Below are positions 4,058-6,908 of a stretch of DNA of 6,908 nt, one piece after another (the stretch's first letter is position 1; every line of letters begins with the position of its first letter). The position numbers and the translations under genes are program-made. A model generated the notes under the pieces. That model ran no database searches. It saw only the letters and a list, made by a program, of their open reading frames with translations, and was not told the DNA's origin. Source of the DNA: Anaerolineales bacterium UBA6663 (GTDB lineage: Bacteria > Chloroflexota > Anaerolineae > Anaerolineales > UBA6663); assembly GCA_002455335.1 (NCBI GenBank), contig DKKP01000299.1, positions 1 to 6,908 of the forward strand, written 5' to 3'.

Positions 4058-6908
4058 CTACGGATGGACGACTCGAATTTGATAAGTCGCGACACCAAGC
4101 TGACTCGAGTTGTAGACCCTGACGTAATAGGTGCCGGACGCCGTGACATTGAAGGTGTAAGTCACGGTCGGCGCCGGGTCACCCGAGAAGCCGCCAGGCA
4201 CATCGGCGCCGCCGGCGTTGATCACTTTGATCTGGCGCCCAGGGTCGTTGCCGATGACGGTCACGGTGACCGGGCCCGGGTTGGCGACCTGGAAGCGCCA
4301 CGTATCCTGATCGAGGCCGTAGCGGTCGACCTGATCGGCGTTGAACTGCCCCGTATACGTCAGGCCCGAGGTCAGCGGCCCGTTTGACGAGATGCGTGTG
4401 GCGTTCGGCTCATACTCGACAAAGGCATTGTAGTACTTCCGAACTTGCGGCAGATGGATACGCCGCGCGTTGGTCTCGCGGATGAGCACAGTCGTCAGCG
4501 ACGTATCGCCCAGGAGCGATCCGGCCGTGGGTGCGCTCAGGCCCAGGTTGAACGCGCGGTCGCCGACATACAAACCTGAATTGAGGATCTCCACAGGGAT
4601 CGTCTCCGTCAGATCCCCGGGCGCGAATGTGACGACGCCGTTGCTGAGCACATAGTCGACGCCGGGCTGTGCGGTGCCGGCCGTGACCGTGTAGTTGATG
4701 GTCACGGCGATCCCGGTCGGCGCACTGAGCGTCACCGTGATCGCGGTTGTGCCGATATCGCGGGGCACGTTGTAGCCGGAGGCCGAGAACTGGATCGTCG
4801 GCGGCTGCTGCGCGTCGATGATCGTCACCTGGGTGCTCGTTGTGGGACCGTTTGAACCCGGGCTTTGGCCAGAGAGTTGGACCGTGAAGAACTCGTCTCC
4901 GGTAAACACGTTGTTATTGGAGATCGGGATCGTCAGAGTGGCTGCCAGCTGGCGGGCGGCGATGGTGAGTTGAGCGCCGGTCGTGCCCTGGAAGTCGATG
5001 GGCGATGTTGCCGAGCCGTTCTGCGTGGCGTAGTTGACCAGGATGGATTGTGTTGATGTATGCGAAAGCGTGACCGTAATCGCGACGCTGCCGGCCAACT
5101 CATTGACAACATAGCCGCTACCGCCCGGATCCGCGATGCTGGCAGAGGGGACGCCTTCGTTGTCGGTCAGCGACACGGTCGCGGCGGTGGTCGCCCCAAG
5201 GTCGCCGAGGCTCGGCGTCTGCAGGACCACGCCGAAAGCGCGCGTGGCCGAGTGGTATCCGTTGTCGGCCGGCGTCACGCTGATGCTGGCCGTACTGGTC
5301 AACGAGTTGAACGTGACAGGGCTAACCCCGACTGTGAAATCGACGCCCGCGACGGCATCTGTGCCGTTGTTGACGACAAACGGCACAGTGACCACGGCTT
5401 CAGCCGGCGGGCTCATGGTGAGCCCAAGCGTGAAGGCCCCGCCGTTCTCGGCGCCCGCAAAAGAGGCTGAGGTGAAGTTGACGACCGGCAAGGATTCGTT
5501 GTCGTTGATCGTGACCGTGGTCGAAGCGGTGTTCGCCCCACCCGGTGTCTGCGTCACCAGCTGGACCGTGAACTGCTGTTGGCCGGAGTAGTAGACATTG
5601 TCGATGAGGCCGATCGAGATGGTGGCCGAGTTGCTTCCGCCCGTGATCGTCACAAGGCCTGGGCCGCCGTTGAAATCGGAGCCGCTCACCGCCGTGCCGT
5701 TCACGGTTGTGTAGCTCACATCAATCGGCACTTCCGAAGTGTAAGGCACCGATGCCGCGATCGCCACAGAGCCCGCGCCCTCGCCGAGCGCGCTGGGCGT
5801 GCCGAGCGTCACAGTCGGTGGGTTCTCGTTGTCTGTGATATTGACCGTGGCCGAGGCCGGGGTGCCGAGCGTGCCGGGCGCCTGCAAGGTCAGGTTGACT
5901 GTGAAGTTCTGCTGGCCCGAGTAATAGATGTTGTTGATCAACGGCACGTTGAGGGCGGCCGATGTCGTCGACACCGGGATGGTGAGGACGATCGGCGTTC
6001 CCGGATACGTGTAGTCGGCGCCGGCGACCGCAGTGCCGTTGGCGATCGTGTAGGTCACGTCGGTCGCCACTTCAGATGTGTACGGCAGCGTGACAGTCAG
6101 GATCGCATTGGCGTCGGTCTCGAGGGCGGCATACGTCGTCGCGCTGAAGGCGGCGGCCGGCGGGGCATCATCCTCGGTGATCGTCACCGTGGTGTCGGTC
6201 GGGCCCAGCGTGCCGCGCGATGTCGCCGTGAAACGTACCAGGAAGTCCTTGCTCAGGCCGTACCAGCCGTTGTTCGTGATCGTGATCGTGGTCGTGCCAA
6301 AGGTCTGGCCCTGTGGGATCACGATGGTCCCACCGGCGATGCCGACGAACTCTGTGCCGGCGCGGGCGCCGCCGCTGACTGTGTCGAACGTGACTGTCAC
6401 GTCGGCGATGTCGACCTGGCTCAGGTTGGCGCGCACCGTGAGCGTACCGGCCGCCTCGCTGACCGTGTAGGTGAGCTGATTCCACGTGACCACGACGGCG
6501 TCGACGTCCGTGATCGTGATCGTCACGGCGCCATTGCCGGGCACGGCGCCCGAGGTCACCGTGGCGTTGAACGTCCGGTTGCCCGTGATCGCCGTATTGC
6601 GCAGGATCGTGACATCGGTGGTGTCGGCCGTCGCTCCGGCCGTGAACGTGAACGGCAGCACCGTGGCGTTGTAGTCGGTGCCGGCCACGGCTGTGCCGCC
6701 TCCAAGCGTGATGCCCACGTTGAGATCAAAGGGCAGGGCCGCATCGAGGTTTGCCGAGAGCGTGGCCGTGGTGTTGCTGTCGGTGGCACCGACCGCCGTC
6801 GAGACGAAGGTCACGACGGGGAGCTCGACGGCGCCAAGCTCGCAGCCTGCGCCACGCGCGCGCGTCACGCCGCGCTGGTCGGTGGCGGGGCCGCAGGCGC
6901 CGCCGGCG
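4058..6908 (-). CDS. Large secreted beta-helix / Calx-beta / PPC-like protein (5' partial)
   Basis: The frame stays open through the right edge, so the GTG at 6868 is not the start and the N-terminus is outside the window. Numbering here begins at that GTG. The residues running from upstream of it to 16 read C-G-P-A-T-D-Q-R-G and then G-A-G-C-E-L-G-A-V-E. This closely matches the closing motif (D-Q-R-G ... C-D-I-G-A-F-E) of secreted right-handed parallel beta-helix proteins. Next come seven tandem Calx-beta domains (about 17-800), each of 107-116 residues, with a G-T-A-x-x-G-x-D-Y/F motif and most ending in an acidic D-N-E-like tripeptide. A linker with I-H-L-P (804-807) leads to a PPC-like domain (about 816-936) with E-P-N, D-Q-D-T-W-R-F and T-Y-Y-V-R-V. 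No enzyme motifs are visible. Calx-beta arrays in bacteria are usually calcium-binding spacers in surface or adhesin proteins, so an extended extracellular adhesin is likely. The ligand is unknown. Confidence 0.9.
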   Translation of the reverse strand, partial: AGGACGPATDQRGVTRARGAGCELGAVELPVVTFVSTAVGATDSNTTATLSANLDAALPFDLNVGITLGGGTAVAGTDYNATVLPFTFTAGATADTTDVTILRNTAITGNRTFNATVTSGAVPGNGAVTITITDVDAVVVTWNQLTYTVSEAAGTLTVRANLSQVDIADVTVTFDTVSGGARAGTEFVGIAGGTIVIPQGQTFGTTTITITNNGWYGLSKDFLVRFTATSRGTLGPTDTTVTITEDDAPPAAAFSATTYAALETDANAILTVTLPYTSEVATDVTYTIANGTAVAGADYTYPGTPIVLTIPVSTTSAALNVPLINNIYYSGQQNFTVNLTLQAPGTLGTPASATVNITDNENPPTVTLGTPSALGEGAGSVAIAASVPYTSEVPIDVSYTTVNGTAVSGSDFNGGPGLVTITGGSNSATISIGLIDNVYYSGQQQFTVQLVTQTPGGANTASTTVTINDNESLPVVNFTSASFAGAENGGAFTLGLTMSPPAEAVVTVPFVVNNGTDAVAGVDFTVGVSPVTFNSLTSTASISVTPADNGYHSATRAFGVVLQTPSLGDLGATTAATVSLTDNEGVPSASIADPGGSGYVVNELAGSVAITVTLSHTSTQSILVNYATQNGSATSPIDFQGTTGAQLTIAARQLAATLTIPISNNNVFTGDEFFTVQLSGQSPGSNGPTTSTQVTIIDAQQPPTIQFSASGYNVPRDIGTTAITVTLSAPTGIAVTINYTVTAGTAQPGVDYVLSNGVVTFAPGDLTETIPVEILNSGLYVGDRAFNLGLSAPTAGSLLGDTSLTTVLIRETNARRIHLPQVRKYYNAFVEYEPNATRISSNGPLTSGLTYTGQFNADQVDRYGLDQDTWRFQVANPGPVTVTVIGNDPGRQIKVINAGGADVPGGFSGDPAPTVTYTFNVTASGTYYVRVYNSSQLGVATYQIRVVHP
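4469..6820 (-). repeat. Seven tandem Calx-beta domain repeats
   Basis: Approximate units in order of translation are 6820-6500, 6499-6167, 6166-5825, 5824-5495, 5494-5156, 5155-4808 and 4807-4469, about 321-348 bases each. Each unit carries the G-T-A/S-x-x-G-x-D/E-Y/F motif (degenerate in units 2 and 6). Units 3, 4 and 5 end in D-N-E, unit 1 in D-V-D, unit 2 in E-D-D, unit 6 in D-A-Q and unit 7 in E-T-N. At the DNA level the + strand octamer TCGTTGTC recurs at 5157, 5496 and 5826, spaced 339 and 330 bases, marking three unit ends. Units 3 and 4 are the most alike, sharing P-Y-T-S-E-V and Y-Y-S-G-Q-Q. Confidence 0.85.

Noticed and set aside
3675..4122. Two overlapping + strand frames across the spacer at 3675-4122
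   Set aside because: No signal peptide, domain or ribosome site; one crosses the perfect hairpin and the other runs into the 3' end of the large gene. They read as non-coding.
5136..6674. Several + strand frames opposite the Calx-beta array, some with hydrophobic Val/Ala-rich translations
   Set aside because: They arise from the repeated, Thr/Val-rich codons of the Calx-beta units on the other strand and repeat with the same period.
6866..6868. GTG at 6868 as the start codon of the large protein
   Set aside because: The frame is open beyond it and the residues upstream continue a recognisable beta-helix end motif, so the gene is truncated by the window edge.

Overview
The window looks like a piece of a GC-rich bacterial chromosome, most probably from Chloroflexota. 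The basis is indirect. The genes are GC-rich throughout. Two secreted proteins carry an L-Y/H-L-P stretch followed by Y-x-x-E-P-N and a pre-peptidase C-terminal (PPC)-like domain. The glycosidase and the M23 peptidase with a trailing regulatory-like domain also resemble proteins common in that phylum. I cannot assign a class or genus from sequence reading alone.

Layout, left to right: (1) 1-1011, + strand: the 3' part of a gene for a probable lipoprotein with an M23 (LytM-type) endopeptidase domain and a C-terminal beta-sandwich; its start lies outside the window. (2) 1030-1881 and 1878-3026, - strand: a secreted clan GH-A glycosidase (PslG/GH39-like or GH5-like) whose stop overlaps by 4 bases the start of a membrane-anchored family 3 solute-binding protein. 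The pair converges on the M23 gene across an 18-base gap. (3) 3180-3695, - strand: a small secreted protein that is essentially one PPC-like domain. (4) 3696-4057: non-coding, with a candidate -10 element, small inverted repeats, a perfect 14-bp hairpin and a second imperfect hairpin. (5) 4058 to the right edge, - strand: the C-terminal part of a very large secreted protein. It holds the end of what looks like a parallel beta-helix domain, seven Calx-beta repeats and a terminal PPC-like domain; its start lies outside the window.

Every protein appears to be exported or membrane-attached, so the region reads as an envelope/extracellular gene cluster: wall peptidase, polysaccharide hydrolase, solute sensor or binder, and surface adhesin-like proteins. 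The only strongly supported operon is the glycosidase plus solute-binding protein. I see no tRNA, rRNA, CRISPR array, transposase or phage gene. I did not find a clear-cut new system. The best leads are the translationally coupled glycosidase and orphan binding protein (which lacks the usual carboxylate-binding Arg), the beta-helix/Calx-beta/PPC architecture, and the paired hairpins behind the large gene.
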